NCBI RefSeq assembly: GCF_000015725.1
Contig: NC_008825.1
Location: forward strand, 3,410,001-3,474,000
Direction of reading: 5' to 3'
From: Methylibium petroleiphilum PM1
Lineage (GTDB): Bacteria > Pseudomonadota > Gammaproteobacteria > Burkholderiales > Burkholderiaceae_C
DNA length: 64,000 nt
The notes below the pieces were generated by a model. It did no database searches and had not been told where the DNA came from. It saw only the letters and a list, made by a program, of their open reading frames with translations. Position 1 is the first letter of the stretch; each line of letters begins with the position of its first letter. Made by a program: the position numbers and the translations under genes. Shown here piece by piece: positions 46,458 through 57,896 of this stretch.

Positions 46458-46621
46458 TAGAATTGTGGCGTCGCCGAGTTACGGAACTACTTGCGGGGCG
46501 ATTGCAGGGCCGGTCGGGTCTGCCGGGTCGAAGGACCCAACAAACCGCTAAAGCGTTCGCCGCTCCTCCCGACCCGGGCCGGCAACGCGAGTTGCAATGG
46601 ATCGATTGATGGAGTTTAAGA
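46458..46621 (+). promoter_or_regulatory. metK promoter and structured leader, candidate riboswitch
   Basis: A TAGAAT -10 at 46458-46463 would start a ~150-nt leader. It can fold into a three-way junction: closing stem 46509-46513/46579-46583 plus 46515-46520/46571-46576, with hairpins 46525-46538 (GGGTC/GACCC, GAAG loop) and 46552-46564 (AGCG/CGCT). CGGGTC occurs twice (46515, 46524), so GACCC partners can swap. Near the start codon a GCGA-loop hairpin GCAAC/GTTGC (46582-46595) competes with ATTGCA/TGCAAT pairing (46501-46506 with 46593-46598). GGAG at 46611-46614 is the ribosome site. No SAM or SAH riboswitch class was recognised. Confidence 0.5.
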
Positions 46622-47803
46622 GTGGCCAACGACTTCCTTTTCACCTCTGAGTCCGTCTCCGAAGGGCACCCCGACAAGGTGGCCGACCAGATCTCGGACG
46701 CCATCCTCGATGCGATCTTCGCGCAGGACCCGCGCTCGCGCGTGGCGGCCGAGACGCTGACCAACACCGGCCTCGTGGTGCTGGCCGGCGAGATCACGAC
46801 CAACGCGCACGTCGACTACATCCAGGTCGCGCGCGACACGATCAAGCGCATCGGCTACGACAACACCGAGTACGGCATCGACTACAAGGGCTGCGCGGTG
46901 CTGGTGGCCTACGACAAGCAGAGCAACGACATCGCGCAGGGCGTCGACCAGGCCAGCGACGACCACCTGAACACCGGCGCCGGCGACCAGGGCCTGATGT
47001 TCGGCTACGCCTGCGACGAGACGCCCGAGCTGATGCCCGCGCCGATCTACTATGCGCACCGCCTCGTCGAGCGTCAGGCGCAGCTGCGCAAGGACGGCCG
47101 CCTGCCCTTCCTGCGGCCCGACGCGAAGAGCCAGGTGACGATGCGCTACGTGGACGGCAAGCCGCACAGCATCGACACCGTGGTGCTGTCCACCCAGCAC
47201 AGCCCCGACCAGAGCGAGACCGCGAAGAAGATGAAGGCCTCGTTCACCGAGGCCATCATCGAAGAGATCATCAAGCCGGTGCTGCCCAAGGAATGGCTGA
47301 AGGACACCAAGTACCTGATCAACCCGACCGGCCGCTTCGTCATCGGCGGCCCCCAGGGTGACTGCGGCCTGACCGGCCGCAAGATCATCGTCGACACCTA
47401 TGGCGGCGCCTGCCCGCACGGCGGCGGTGCGTTCTCCGGCAAGGACCCGACCAAGGTCGACCGCTCGGCCGCCTATGCCGCGCGCTACGTGGCCAAGAAC
47501 ATCGTCGCCGCCGGCCTGGCGCGGCAGTGCCAGATCCAGGTGGCCTACGCGATCGGCGTGGCGCGGCCGATGAACATCACGGTCTACACCGAAGGCACCG
47601 GCGTGATCCCCGACGACCAGCTCGCCAGGCTGGTGGCCGAGCACTTCGACCTGCGCCCCAAGGGCATCATCCAGATGCTCGATCTGCTGCGCCCGATCTA
47701 TGAGAAAACCGCAGCCTACGGCCACTTCGGCCGCGAAGAACCCGAGTTCAGCTGGGAGAAGACCGACAAGGCGAACGCGCTGCGAGCAGCGGCCGGGCGT
47801 TGA
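46622..47803 (+). CDS. metK: S-adenosylmethionine synthetase
   Basis: Makes SAM from methionine and ATP. 393 residues. Starts with GTG at 46622, seven bases after [25 protein letters not shown] at the N-terminus carries the ATP-binding His and Asp, [12 protein letters not shown] near residue 120 is signature 1, and [19 protein letters not shown] near 266 is the glycine-rich signature 2. It is preceded by a foldable leader and followed by a hairpin-rich non-coding stretch. SAM supply has no special tie to the serine cycle, which starts 1.4 kb later. Confidence 0.97.
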   Translation: MANDFLFTSESVSEGHPDKVADQISDAILDAIFAQDPRSRVAAETLTNTGLVVLAGEITTNAHVDYIQVARDTIKRIGYDNTEYGIDYKGCAVLVAYDKQSNDIAQGVDQASDDHLNTGAGDQGLMFGYACDETPELMPAPIYYAHRLVERQAQLRKDGRLPFLRPDAKSQVTMRYVDGKPHSIDTVVLSTQHSPDQSETAKKMKASFTEAIIEEIIKPVLPKEWLKDTKYLINPTGRFVIGGPQGDCGLTGRKIIVDTYGGACPHGGGAFSGKDPTKVDRSAAYAARYVAKNIVAAGLARQCQIQVAYAIGVARPMNITVYTEGTGVIPDDQLARLVAEHFDLRPKGIIQMLDLLRPIYEKTAAYGHFGREEPEFSWEKTDKANALRAAAGR

Positions 47804-48151
47804 GCCCGGCAGGCGCGTAGCGCCTCGTTCGCCTTGGGGCGAAGTTCATGTCGCGCAACGACGTGAACGCAGACCACAAAGCTGCGGCGCAGGCTCACTT
47901 CGCGCCAGCGAAGTGAAGGGCCTCCAGGCCCGTGCCGCAGCCAGAAGAATCCTCGGCGCAGCCGCTGACAGGATGCAGCGGCCGTCCAGGCCGTGGCGAC
48001 CCGACGCTGCGGCCAGACCGGCTGTCCCGCAGCCATCCCGCCGGGGGCAAGCCCCCAGGGAGTCGCCCTGACTGCGACCGGGCTATTCGGTTCTGCAAAA
48101 CAGGAACGGGCCGGGCCGATCGCGTAGCCTAATGGGTCGACACGCCGTCCG
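47804..48151. repeat. Hairpin-rich intergenic region after metK
   Basis: 348 bp with no convincing gene but many perfect or near-perfect stems: 47811-47825 (AGGCGC/GCGCCT), 47828-47843 (TTCGCC/GGCGAA), 47844-47868 (10 bp with one G-U). A nested element at 47882-47940 has outer stem CTGCGGC/GCCGCAG enclosing hairpins 47895-47916 (9 bp) and 47918-47931 (6 bp). Then come 47961-47982 (GCCGCTG/CAGCGGC), 48006-48033 (GCTGCGG/CCGCAGC) and 48043-48056 (GGGGG/CCCCC). No T run follows any of them. The last ~30 bp should hold the promoter of the LysR gene. Confidence 0.7.
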
Positions 48152-49180
48152 ATGAGCAACCCCCTCCGCAACGCCACCTTCCGCCAGCTCGCCGCCTTCA
48201 ACGCGGTCGCGCGGCTCGGCAGCGTGTCGCGCGCGGCCGACGAGATGCACCTCACGCAGCCGGCGGTGTCGATCCAGCTCGGCATCCTGGAAGACGCGGC
48301 CGGCACGCCGCTCCTGCGGCGCAGCGCGCGGGGGGTGAAGCTCACCGAGGCCGGCGAGCTGCTGGCCGGCTACGCCAGCCGCATCCTCGACCTGTGGGGC
48401 GAGGCCGGCGACGCGATGGCGGCGCACTGCGGCGACATCGCCGGCCTGCTGCGCATCGGCGCCGTGACCACCGCCGAGTACCTGCTGCCGCCGCTGCTGC
48501 TGGAGTTCGTGCGCGAGCACCCGCAGGTGAAGGTGAAGCTGCAGATCGGCAACCGCGCCGACGTGGTGAACCAGCTCGCCGGACAGGACATCGACCTGGC
48601 CATCATGGGCCGCCCGCCCGCCGAGCTGAAGACCATCTCCGCCGCGTTCGCGAAGCACCCGATGGCCTTCGTCGCCGCGCCGTCGCACCCGCTGATGACC
48701 ACGCCCAAGCCCGGCCTCGCTGCGCTGAACCAGGCCAACCTGCTGGTGCGCGAGCGCGGCTCCGGCACGCGCACCACGGTCGAGCAGTTGTTCAAGGACG
48801 CCGGCGTGTCGCTGACCATCGGCTCCGAGATGTCGAGCAACGAGGCCATCAAGCAGATGTGCGCGGCCGGCTTCGGCGTGGCCTTCCTCTCCTTGCACTC
48901 CTGCGTGCTGGAGCTGGAGACCGGCATGCTGGCCATCCTGCCGATGCCGGACTGTCCGATCGAACGCGACTGGCACGTGATGCACCTGGCCGGCCGGCCG
49001 GTGCCCGCCGCCGCCGCCGCCTTCGAGCAGTTCCTGCGCGTGCATGGCCAGGCCTGGATCCACTGGCGGCTGGAGCACATGCGGCGCAAGAGCGCCGCGG
49101 CCGGGGCACCGGCCGTGAGCGCTGCCGCCGCGGAGCCGACCGTCCCGGCGCGCAAGAAGGTGGTGCGCAGCGCGGCGTGA
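48152..49180 (+). CDS. LysR-family regulator, probable serine-cycle/C1 regulator
   Basis: 342 residues. N-terminal winged HTH (FRQLAAFNAVARLGSVSRAADEMHLTQPAVSIQLGILE, then RRSARGVKLTEAGELL) and a periplasmic-binding-like effector domain of the CbbR type (IGAVTTAEYLLPPLLLEFVREHPQ; LVRERGSGTRTTVEQLF; GFGVAFLSLHSCVLEL). A ~30-residue Ala/Lys-rich tail is extra. In Methylobacterium the serine-cycle regulator QscR is a CbbR-like LysR protein. Here the gene converges on the serine-cycle operon (33 bp from the mclA stop), which supports the same job, though its effector and sites are not shown. The near-palindrome at 60572-60612 is a possible target. Confidence 0.85.
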   Translation: MSNPLRNATFRQLAAFNAVARLGSVSRAADEMHLTQPAVSIQLGILEDAAGTPLLRRSARGVKLTEAGELLAGYASRILDLWGEAGDAMAAHCGDIAGLLRIGAVTTAEYLLPPLLLEFVREHPQVKVKLQIGNRADVVNQLAGQDIDLAIMGRPPAELKTISAAFAKHPMAFVAAPSHPLMTTPKPGLAALNQANLLVRERGSGTRTTVEQLFKDAGVSLTIGSEMSSNEAIKQMCAAGFGVAFLSLHSCVLELETGMLAILPMPDCPIERDWHVMHLAGRPVPAAAAAFEQFLRVHGQAWIHWRLEHMRRKSAAAGAPAVSAAAAEPTVPARKKVVRSAA

Positions 49181-49213
49181 CCGAGGCAGCCGGGCGCGCG
49201 TCCCCGCGCCGCC

Positions 49214-50197
49214 TCAGCCCTTGGCCGCCGCGCTGATCGAATCGGCCTTCGCGAGCAGCGCCTCGGCCATGCGGATGCTGGCGATGTCGATCAGGCGGCC
49301 GTCGAGCGAGACCGCGCCGCGGCCTTCCTTCGCGGCCTGCGCCATCGCCTCGAGGATGCGGCGCGCCTTGGTCACCTCGGCCTCGGACGGCGTGAACACC
49401 CCGTTGGCCAGCTCGATCTGCGACGGGTGGATCGCCCACTTGCCCTCGTAGCCCAGCACGGCCGCGCGGTTGGCCGCGGCCCTGTAGCCGTCGGGGTCAC
49501 CGAAGTCGCCGAACGGGCCGTCGATCGGGCGCAGGCCGTAGGCGCGGCAGGCCACCATCATGCGGGTCTGCGCGGCATGCCAGGGGTCGGTCCAGAACGC
49601 CTGGCGGTTGCCCTGCTCGTCCTTGTCGGTCAGCACCACCGAGTCCTTGTTCACGCCGCCGATCACCGTGGTGCGGGCGCGCGTCGACGCGGCGTAGTCG
49701 GCCACGCCGAAGCTCATCGCCTCCAGCCGCCGGCTCGACTGAGCGATCGCCTCGACGTTGGCCATGCCGAGCGCCGTCTCGATCAGCACCTCGAAGCCGA
49801 TGCGCTTGCTGCGCCCCTTGGCGTTCTCGATCTGCGTGACCAGCATGTCGATCGCGTACACGTCGGCGGCGACGCCGGCCTTCGGGATCAGGATCATGTC
49901 GAGCCGCGGGCAGGCCTCGACGATGTCGACCACGTCGCGGTACATGTAGTGGGTGTCGAGGCCGTTGATGCGGATCATCATCGTCTTCGTGCCCCAGTCC
50001 ACCTCGTTGAGGCCCTGGATGATGTTCTTGCGCGCCTGCGGCTTGTCGTCGGGCGCCACCGCGTCCTCGAGGTCGAGGAACACGATGTCGGCGGCCGACG
50101 CGGCGGCCTTCTCGAACATCGCCGTGTTGGTGCCAGGCACGGCCAGCTCGGAGCGGTGCAGGCGCGGCGTGGCCTGGTCGATGATGGTGAAGCTCAT
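49214..50197 (-). CDS. mclA: Malyl-CoA lyase
   Basis: Last enzyme of the serine cycle: splits L-malyl-CoA to acetyl-CoA and glyoxylate. 327 residues of the HpcH/HpaI/CitE fold. Diagnostic pieces are RSELAVPGTNTAMFEKAAASAADIVFLDLEDAVAPDDK with the metal-binding acidic cluster, MLIPKAGVAADVYAID-type segment LILIPKAG, FEVLIETALGMANVEAIA, and GYEGKWAIHPSQIELAN. It ends a nine-gene minus-strand run and directly follows ppc (63-bp gap), as in Methylobacterium. Confidence 0.94.
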   Translation of the reverse strand: MSFTIIDQATPRLHRSELAVPGTNTAMFEKAAASAADIVFLDLEDAVAPDDKPQARKNIIQGLNEVDWGTKTMMIRINGLDTHYMYRDVVDIVEACPRLDMILIPKAGVAADVYAIDMLVTQIENAKGRSKRIGFEVLIETALGMANVEAIAQSSRRLEAMSFGVADYAASTRARTTVIGGVNKDSVVLTDKDEQGNRQAFWTDPWHAAQTRMMVACRAYGLRPIDGPFGDFGDPDGYRAAANRAAVLGYEGKWAIHPSQIELANGVFTPSEAEVTKARRILEAMAQAAKEGRGAVSLDGRLIDIASIRMAEALLAKADSISAAAKG

Positions 50198-50260
50198 GGC
50201 AGCAAGTCCTCGATGATGGAAAAGGGGAAAGCGGAGAAAGGCAGTGGGTCGCCCGACGCG

Positions 50261-53022
<2,762 letters not shown>

Positions 53023-53023
<1 letters not shown>

Positions 53024-53913
53024 CACTGCACGCGCGTCAACGCCTGCGCGACGGTCTTGCCCAGCTCGGCCGCGCTCGGCGACACCAGCAGGCCGTAGGA
53101 ACGCATGATCTCGGCCTTCTCGGCCGCCGTGTCGCCCACCGCGGAGATGATGGCGCCGGCATGGCCCATGCGGCGGCCCTTCGGCGCGGTGAGGCCGGCC
53201 ACGTAGCCGACCACCGGCTTGCTCATGTGGGCCTGGACCCAGGCCGAGGCCTCGGCCTCCTGCGGGCCGCCGATCTCGCCAATCATGATCACGGCCTTGG
53301 TCTCCGGGTCCTGCTCGAAGCGCTCGAGGTGGTCGAGGAAGGAGCTGCCGTTGATCGGGTCGCCGCCGATGCCCACGCTGGTGGTCACGCCGATGCCCAG
53401 CGCCTTCATCTGCGCGGCGGCCTCGTAGCCCAGCGTGCCCGAGCGCGACACGATACCGACGTTGCCACGCTGGTAGATGTTGCCCGGCATGATGCCCAGC
53501 ATGGCCTTGCCGGCGCTGATGATGCCGGCGCAGTTGGGGCCGACGATGGTGGTGCGCTGCTCCTTCGCGTAGCGGCGCAGGTAGCGCTTCACGCGCATCA
53601 TGTCCTGCGCCGGGATGCCGTCGGTGATGATGCACACCAGCTTCAGGCCGGCGTCGGCCGCCTCCATCAGGGCGTCGGCGGCGAACGGCGGCGGCACGAA
53701 CAGCAGGCTGGCCTCGGCGCCGGTGTCTCGGACCGCTTCCTTGACGGTGTTGAACACCGGGCGTTCCAGGTGGCGCTGGCCGCCCTTGCCGGGCGTCACG
53801 CCGCCGACCACGTTGGTGCCGTAGGCGATCATCTCCTTCGCGTGGAAGGTCGCCTTGTCGCCGGTGAAGCCCTGCACGATGACGGGGGTCTTCTCGTCGA
53901 TCAGGATGCTCAT
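53023..53913 (-). CDS. mtkB: Malate-CoA ligase (malate thiokinase), alpha subunit
   Basis: With MtkA forms malyl-CoA from malate, CoA and ATP. 296 residues of the succinyl-CoA synthetase alpha (SucD) fold. The CoA site lies in VIVQGFTGDKATFHAKEMIAYGT, the phosphohistidine in KGRRMGHAGAII near residue 252, and GTLGYEAAAQM is also present. Assigned to malate rather than succinate because it sits between mtkA and ppc in a serine-cycle operon; the sequence alone would not separate the two. Its stop overlaps the ppc start. Confidence 0.9.
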
Positions 53914-53956
53914 GGGTGTCTCGCTTTCTCGTCGGTGAGGGTCGTCGTCGTCAGGC

Positions 53957-55126
53957 TCAGGCGGGCACGTGCTCGCGCGCGGCCTGCACGGCCTTCTGCG
54001 CGGCCTCGGCCAGCGAGTCGGCGGTGATGATGGGCAAGCCGCACTCGCGCACGATCTTCTGGCCCTCCTCCACGTTGGTGCCGGCCAGCCGCACGATCAG
54101 CGGAACGCGCAGGCCCTTGGCGGCCTGCACCACGCCCTGCGCCACCCAGTCGCAGCGGTTGATGCCGGCGAAGATGTTGACCAGGATCGCCTTGACGTTG
54201 CGGTCCGACAGCACGAGGTTGAAGGCCTGACCGACGCGCTCGGGCGAGGCGCCGCCACCGACGTCGAGGAAGTTCGCGGGCTCGCCGCCGGCGTACTTGA
54301 TCATGTCCATCGTCGCCATGGCGAGGCCGGCGCCGTTGATGATGCAGCCGATGTCGCCTTCGAGGCCCACGTAGTTCAGGCCATGCTGGTTGGCGGTGGC
54401 CTCGCGCGGGTCCTCCTCGGCCACGTCGCGCATCTCGGCGATCTGGCGGCGGCGGAACAGCGCGTTGTCGTCGAAGCTCATCTTGGCGTCGAGCGCCAGC
54501 ACGCGCTGGTCCTTGGTGACCACCAGCGGGTTGATCTCGACCATCGTCGCGTCGAGGTCGCGGAAGGCGCGGTAGCAGCCCATGATGGCCGTGACCGCCT
54601 GGCTCACCTGCTTGATGTTGAGGCCCAGGCCGAAGGCGATCTCGCGCGCCTGGAAGGGCTGCAGGCCCACCGCCGGCTCGACCTCGATCTGCAGGATCGA
54701 CTCGGGCTTGTCGTGCGCGATCTCCTCGATCTCCATGCCGCCGTTGGCCGAGGCGATGACGCGGATGCGCTCGATCTTGCGGTCCAGCACGAAGCCCAGG
54801 TAGAGCTCGCGCTCGAAGGGTTCGGCCTGCTCGACGTAGAGGCGGTTGACCACCTTGCCGGCCGGGCCGGTCTGGTAGGTCACCAGCGTGGCGCCGAGCA
54901 TCGCCTTCGCGGCGGCGGCCACTTCCTGGTAGGTGCGGCACAGCTTCACGCCGCCGGCCTTGCCGCGGCCGCCGGAGTGGATCTGCGCCTTCACGGCCCA
55001 GTGCCAGCCGCCGAGTTCGGTGGCGGCGTAGACGGCCTGGTCGGCGCTGTAGGCCACGCTGCCGCGCGGCACCGGCACGCCGAAGCCGGCGAGCAGTTCC
55101 TTGGCCTGGTACTCATGAATGTCCAT
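53957..55126 (-). CDS. mtkA: Malate-CoA ligase (malate thiokinase), beta subunit
   Basis: ATP-grasp beta subunit of the malyl-CoA-forming enzyme. 389 residues. It begins [22 protein letters not shown], the SucC signature, then has [20 protein letters not shown] (nucleotide Lys), [10 protein letters not shown] with the metal-binding Glu and Asn, [28 protein letters not shown], and [16 protein letters not shown]. mtkB follows 43 bp downstream. Assignment to malate thiokinase rests on the neighbourhood, as for mtkB. Confidence 0.9.
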   Translation of the reverse strand: MDIHEYQAKELLAGFGVPVPRGSVAYSADQAVYAATELGGWHWAVKAQIHSGGRGKAGGVKLCRTYQEVAAAAKAMLGATLVTYQTGPAGKVVNRLYVEQAEPFERELYLGFVLDRKIERIRVIASANGGMEIEEIAHDKPESILQIEVEPAVGLQPFQAREIAFGLGLNIKQVSQAVTAIMGCYRAFRDLDATMVEINPLVVTKDQRVLALDAKMSFDDNALFRRRQIAEMRDVAEEDPREATANQHGLNYVGLEGDIGCIINGAGLAMATMDMIKYAGGEPANFLDVGGGASPERVGQAFNLVLSDRNVKAILVNIFAGINRCDWVAQGVVQAAKGLRVPLIVRLAGTNVEEGQKIVRECGLPIITADSLAEAAQKAVQAAREHVPA

Positions 55127-55177
55127 CGTGGTCTCCTGTGGGTTCTGTGGAATTCGGCGGGCGGCGAGCAGCCCGGC

Positions 55178-55810
55178 TCAGCCGAGCTTGGCCTTGACCG
55201 TGTCGTGCACGCGCTCGGAGAGCGGCCCGCATTCGGCGAGCAGGCCCTGCAGCTCGGTCAGCGCGCGGTCGGCCCAGGCGCGGTCCTTGATCTGCGGCGC
55301 GTTGATGTGCACGTTGAGCGCGGCGCTGCGCAGCGCGGCCCAGGCCGCGACCACGCCGACACCGACGTCGCTGATGACATTGAGGTTGCCGTGCGCGACA
55401 GCGCGTTCGGTCAGGCGCACTGCCTCGGCGCAGGCGCGGGCACAGGCCAACGGTGCCTCGGTGGCCAGCTTCAGGCCGGCCTGGATGGCCGCGCTGCGCG
55501 CGGCCTTCTCGTCGTCGCTCGCCTTCGGCAGCTTGTAGGCGGCCATCAGCGTGTCGAAGGCCGCCACGTCCTCGGCCACCATGTCGGCCAAGCGCACGCG
55601 CAGTGCCTCCGACTCGGCCAGCAGCTGGCGCATCTCGGTCTCGACGGCCTCGTAGCCCTTCTTGCCGATGGTGAGGTTGGCCACCATCGACACCAGCGCG
55701 GCGCCCATCGCGCCCATGATCGCGGCGGCGCTGCCGCCGCCCGGCGTGGCGTTGCCGCTGGCCAGTGCGTCGAGAAACTTGCTTGTCGTCAGATCGTCAA
55801 TCACGTTCAT
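55178..55810 (-). CDS. fchA: Methenyl-tetrahydrofolate cyclohydrolase FchA
   Basis: Interconverts formyl-H4F and methenyl-H4F in C1 assimilation. 210 residues of the FTCD cyclodeaminase-like helical fold, not the FolD type. Diagnostic segments are FLDALASGNATPGGGSAAAIMGAMGAALVSMVANLTIG, VAEDVAAFDTLMAAYKLPK and GNLNVISDVGVG. The start is the ATG at 55810, which has AAGGAG only two bases away; an ATG at 55825 would add five residues. It follows mtdA and a GC-rich repeat, and precedes mtkA by 51 bp. Confidence 0.92.
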   Translation of the reverse strand: MNVIDDLTTSKFLDALASGNATPGGGSAAAIMGAMGAALVSMVANLTIGKKGYEAVETEMRQLLAESEALRVRLADMVAEDVAAFDTLMAAYKLPKASDDEKAARSAAIQAGLKLATEAPLACARACAEAVRLTERAVAHGNLNVISDVGVGVVAAWAALRSAALNVHINAPQIKDRAWADRALTELQGLLAECGPLSERVHDTVKAKLG

Positions 55811-55840
55811 GTCTCCTTCACACACCCCGTCCGCATCTCA

Positions 55841-55932
55841 CGACCCCCCGAGTGGCCGCCGCGGGTCCGGCTTGGCCGGCCCGCCAGCGGCGCCCCCTCG
55901 GGGGGAGCGGCGCAGCCGCAACGGGGGGGTCG
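55841..55932. repeat. GC-rich intergenic repeat, copy A (mtdA-fchA gap)
   Basis: About 92 bp between mtdA and fchA, starting with GACCCCCC (55842-55849) and ending with GGGGGGGTC (55923-55931), which pair. Its core GCGCCCCCTCGGGGGGAGCG (55890-55909) and the following CGCAACGGGGGGGTCG recur in copy B at 57814-57896. It ends five bases before the mtdA stop. Strong secondary structure without a T run points to a REP-like element. Confidence 0.85.
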
Positions 55933-55936
55933 TCAT

Positions 55937-56797
55937 CTACCCCACCATGGTTTTCGCGATGGCGTAGATCTCTTCGCCGTCGAGCACGAGATCCTGCTGT
56001 TCGAACATGCGGGCGATGCAGGCGCGGTGCAGCGCGATCTTCAGCGCGCCGAAACCGATGGCGCCGAACACCGTCTTGCCGTGACGCTGCGCACCCTTGT
56101 CCATCATGTCGATGCCCTCGATGCCCAGCGTGGGCGTGGCGTTGGCGTCCGACAGCAGCTCGAGCTGCGGGTGGTCCTTCCAGGCCGCCTCGTCGAGCAG
56201 CGCGACACCGGCCGCGCCGGTGGCGAACACCAGGTTCGCGCCTTCGATGGCGCGGGCGCGGGCCGCGTTGTCGTCCGCCTCGATCGCGTCGACCTCGATC
56301 TTGAAGCGCTCGGCGATGGCCCGTGCGGCCGCCTGCGCGCGCTCCAGCGTGCGGCTGGTGATCGCCACGCGCGCGCCCTCCTTCGCCAGCATCACCGCGG
56401 CGCGCTGGCCCACCGGGCCGGTGCCGGCCAGCACCACGGCGCGCTTGCCGGCCAGCGAGCGGCCGTGCGCCAGCCACGCCACACCGGCCGCGGCGGTGGT
56501 GTTCGAGCCGTTGCTGTCGAGCATCACCGACACGCGGAAGTTGGCGAAGAACTTCTTGCGCACCGCCTTGAACAGCGCCTCGCCGTCGGCCATGTTGGAC
56601 CCGCCGACGAAGATCGCGGTGTTCTTCTTGTCCTTCGGCGCGCGCGTGAAGATCGCGCCGTCGACGAGCCCGCCCACGTTGGCCGGCGTGATGCCGCCAT
56701 AGGCCGTCACGTGATCGGCGCCGCCGTCGTAGGCGACGACGTTGTCGAACACTGCCGGATGCGGGTCGGTGTCGAATTGGTACAGCAGTTTCTTCAT
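55937..56797 (-). CDS. mtdA: NADP-dependent methylene-H4F dehydrogenase MtdA
   Basis: Oxidises methylene-H4F (and in Methylobacterium also methylene-H4MPT) to the methenyl form with NADP. 286 residues. The start MKKLLYQFDTDPHPAVFDNVVAYDGG and HVTAYGGITPANVGGLVDGAIFTR, with the nucleotide-binding motif VVLAGTGPVGQRAAVMLAKEGARV near residue 122, identify MtdA rather than FolD or MtdB. hprA is 10 bp upstream. A 92-bp repeat follows its stop. Confidence 0.93.
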   Translation of the reverse strand: MKKLLYQFDTDPHPAVFDNVVAYDGGADHVTAYGGITPANVGGLVDGAIFTRAPKDKKNTAIFVGGSNMADGEALFKAVRKKFFANFRVSVMLDSNGSNTTAAAGVAWLAHGRSLAGKRAVVLAGTGPVGQRAAVMLAKEGARVAITSRTLERAQAAARAIAERFKIEVDAIEADDNAARARAIEGANLVFATGAAGVALLDEAAWKDHPQLELLSDANATPTLGIEGIDMMDKGAQRHGKTVFGAIGFGALKIALHRACIARMFEQQDLVLDGEEIYAIAKTMVG

Positions 56798-56807
56798 CGC
56801 CGGCTCC

Positions 56808-57758
56808 TCAGGTCACCAGATGCTGCGGTCGGCCTTCGGCCCACCGATCGATGTTGTCGATGAGCTGGTCGGCCAGGAACTGCATCGCGCCGTCCGAGGC
56901 CCAGGCCACGTGCGGTGTGAGGATGAAGTTCGGGCGCCGCACGTCCAGCAGCGGGTGGCCGTTCTTCGGCGGCTCGGTGGTGAGCACGTCGAAGCCGGCG
57001 CCGGCGATCAGGCCTTCGTCGAGCGCCTGGATCAGCGCCGCCTCGTCGACCAGGCCGCCGCGCGAGGTGTTGATCAGCAGCGCATTGCGCTTCATGCGGC
57101 GCATCTGCTCCAGCCCGATCAGGTTGCGCGTCGACGGCGTCAGCGGGCAGTGCATCGAGATCACGTCGCTCTCGGCAAGCACCTGCTCGAAGGGCGTGAA
57201 CTCAACGCCCGGCATCTTCGGCGGCTCGTGGTCGGCGAAGAGCACCTTCATGCCGAAGCCACGCGCGATCGCCGCGGTGCCCTGGCCGATCGCGCCCTCG
57301 CCGATGATGCCCAGCGTGGCGCCGTGCAGGTCGCCGATGTCGTGCGTGAAGAAGCAGAACTGGTCCGACTTCTGCCACACGCCCGCCTCCACGTCCTGCC
57401 GGTAGGCCAGGATGTTGCGACGCAACGCCAGGATCAGCGCGAAGGCATGCTCCGGCACCGTGTGCACCGCGTAGTTGCGGATGTTGGCGACCGCGATGCC
57501 GTGCTCCTTGCAGTAGGGCACGTCGATCACGTCGTAGCCGGTGGCGGCCACCGCGATCATCTTCAACTGCGGCAGCTGCTTCAGCGTCTCGGCCCGCAGC
57601 GGCACCTTGTTGGTGATCGCCACGGTCGCGCCCTGCAGCTTCGCGACCACCTCGTCGACCGAGGTCTTGGCGTGCTCCACATAGCTCTCGGCCTGCGCCG
57701 GCTTGCGGACCTTCGCCTTCAGCGATTCACGGTCCAGGAACACCACGGAATGGCTCAT
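56808..57758 (-). CDS. hprA: Hydroxypyruvate reductase (glycerate dehydrogenase)
   Basis: NADH-dependent reduction of hydroxypyruvate to D-glycerate in the serine cycle. 316 residues of the D-2-hydroxyacid dehydrogenase family: nucleotide fold with GATLGIIGEGAIGQG near residue 150, catalytic Arg in NTSRGGLVDE, Glu in DVLTTEPP and His in LTPHVAWAS. The start is the ATG at 57758, six bases after GGAG, preferred to an ATG at 57770 that lacks such a site. mtdA follows 10 bp downstream; a repeat and sga lie upstream. Confidence 0.95.
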   Translation of the reverse strand: MSHSVVFLDRESLKAKVRKPAQAESYVEHAKTSVDEVVAKLQGATVAITNKVPLRAETLKQLPQLKMIAVAATGYDVIDVPYCKEHGIAVANIRNYAVHTVPEHAFALILALRRNILAYRQDVEAGVWQKSDQFCFFTHDIGDLHGATLGIIGEGAIGQGTAAIARGFGMKVLFADHEPPKMPGVEFTPFEQVLAESDVISMHCPLTPSTRNLIGLEQMRRMKRNALLINTSRGGLVDEAALIQALDEGLIAGAGFDVLTTEPPKNGHPLLDVRRPNFILTPHVAWASDGAMQFLADQLIDNIDRWAEGRPQHLVT

Positions 57759-57813
57759 GTCAGTCTCCATCGTTCTTCATCACCACCCACTCACCCAACC
57801 ACTGCGCAGCCGC

Positions 57814-57896
57814 GCGGCCGCCGCGGATCCGGCTCCGCCGGTCCGCCTGCGGCGCCCCCTCGGGGGGAGCGCCGCAGGCGCAACGGGGGGGTCGAT
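57814..57896. repeat. GC-rich intergenic repeat, copy B (sga-hprA gap)
   Basis: Closely matches copy A: GGCCGCCGCGG, then CCGGCT, CCGG, CCGCC and the same core GCGCCCCCTCGGGGGGAGCG (57852-57871), followed by CGCAACGGGGGGGTCGAT. It abuts the sga stop codon (57896-57898). The two copies therefore sit just after the stop of sga and of mtdA in the same transcript, in the same orientation. Confidence 0.88.

Noticed and set aside
46501-46598. Known SAH or SAM riboswitch upstream of metK
   Set aside because: I could not match the sequence cores I remember for the SAH, SAM-I or SAM-II classes, so only an unassigned structured leader is claimed.
53969-56863. Long plus-strand open frame opposite mtkA, fchA and mtdA
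   Set aside because: Spans three genuine genes and the repeat between them; composition is that of antisense GC-rich sequence.
55841-57896. GC-rich repeats as Rho-independent terminators
   Set aside because: They fold well but no T run follows on the operon strand, and the downstream genes are parts of the same pathway.
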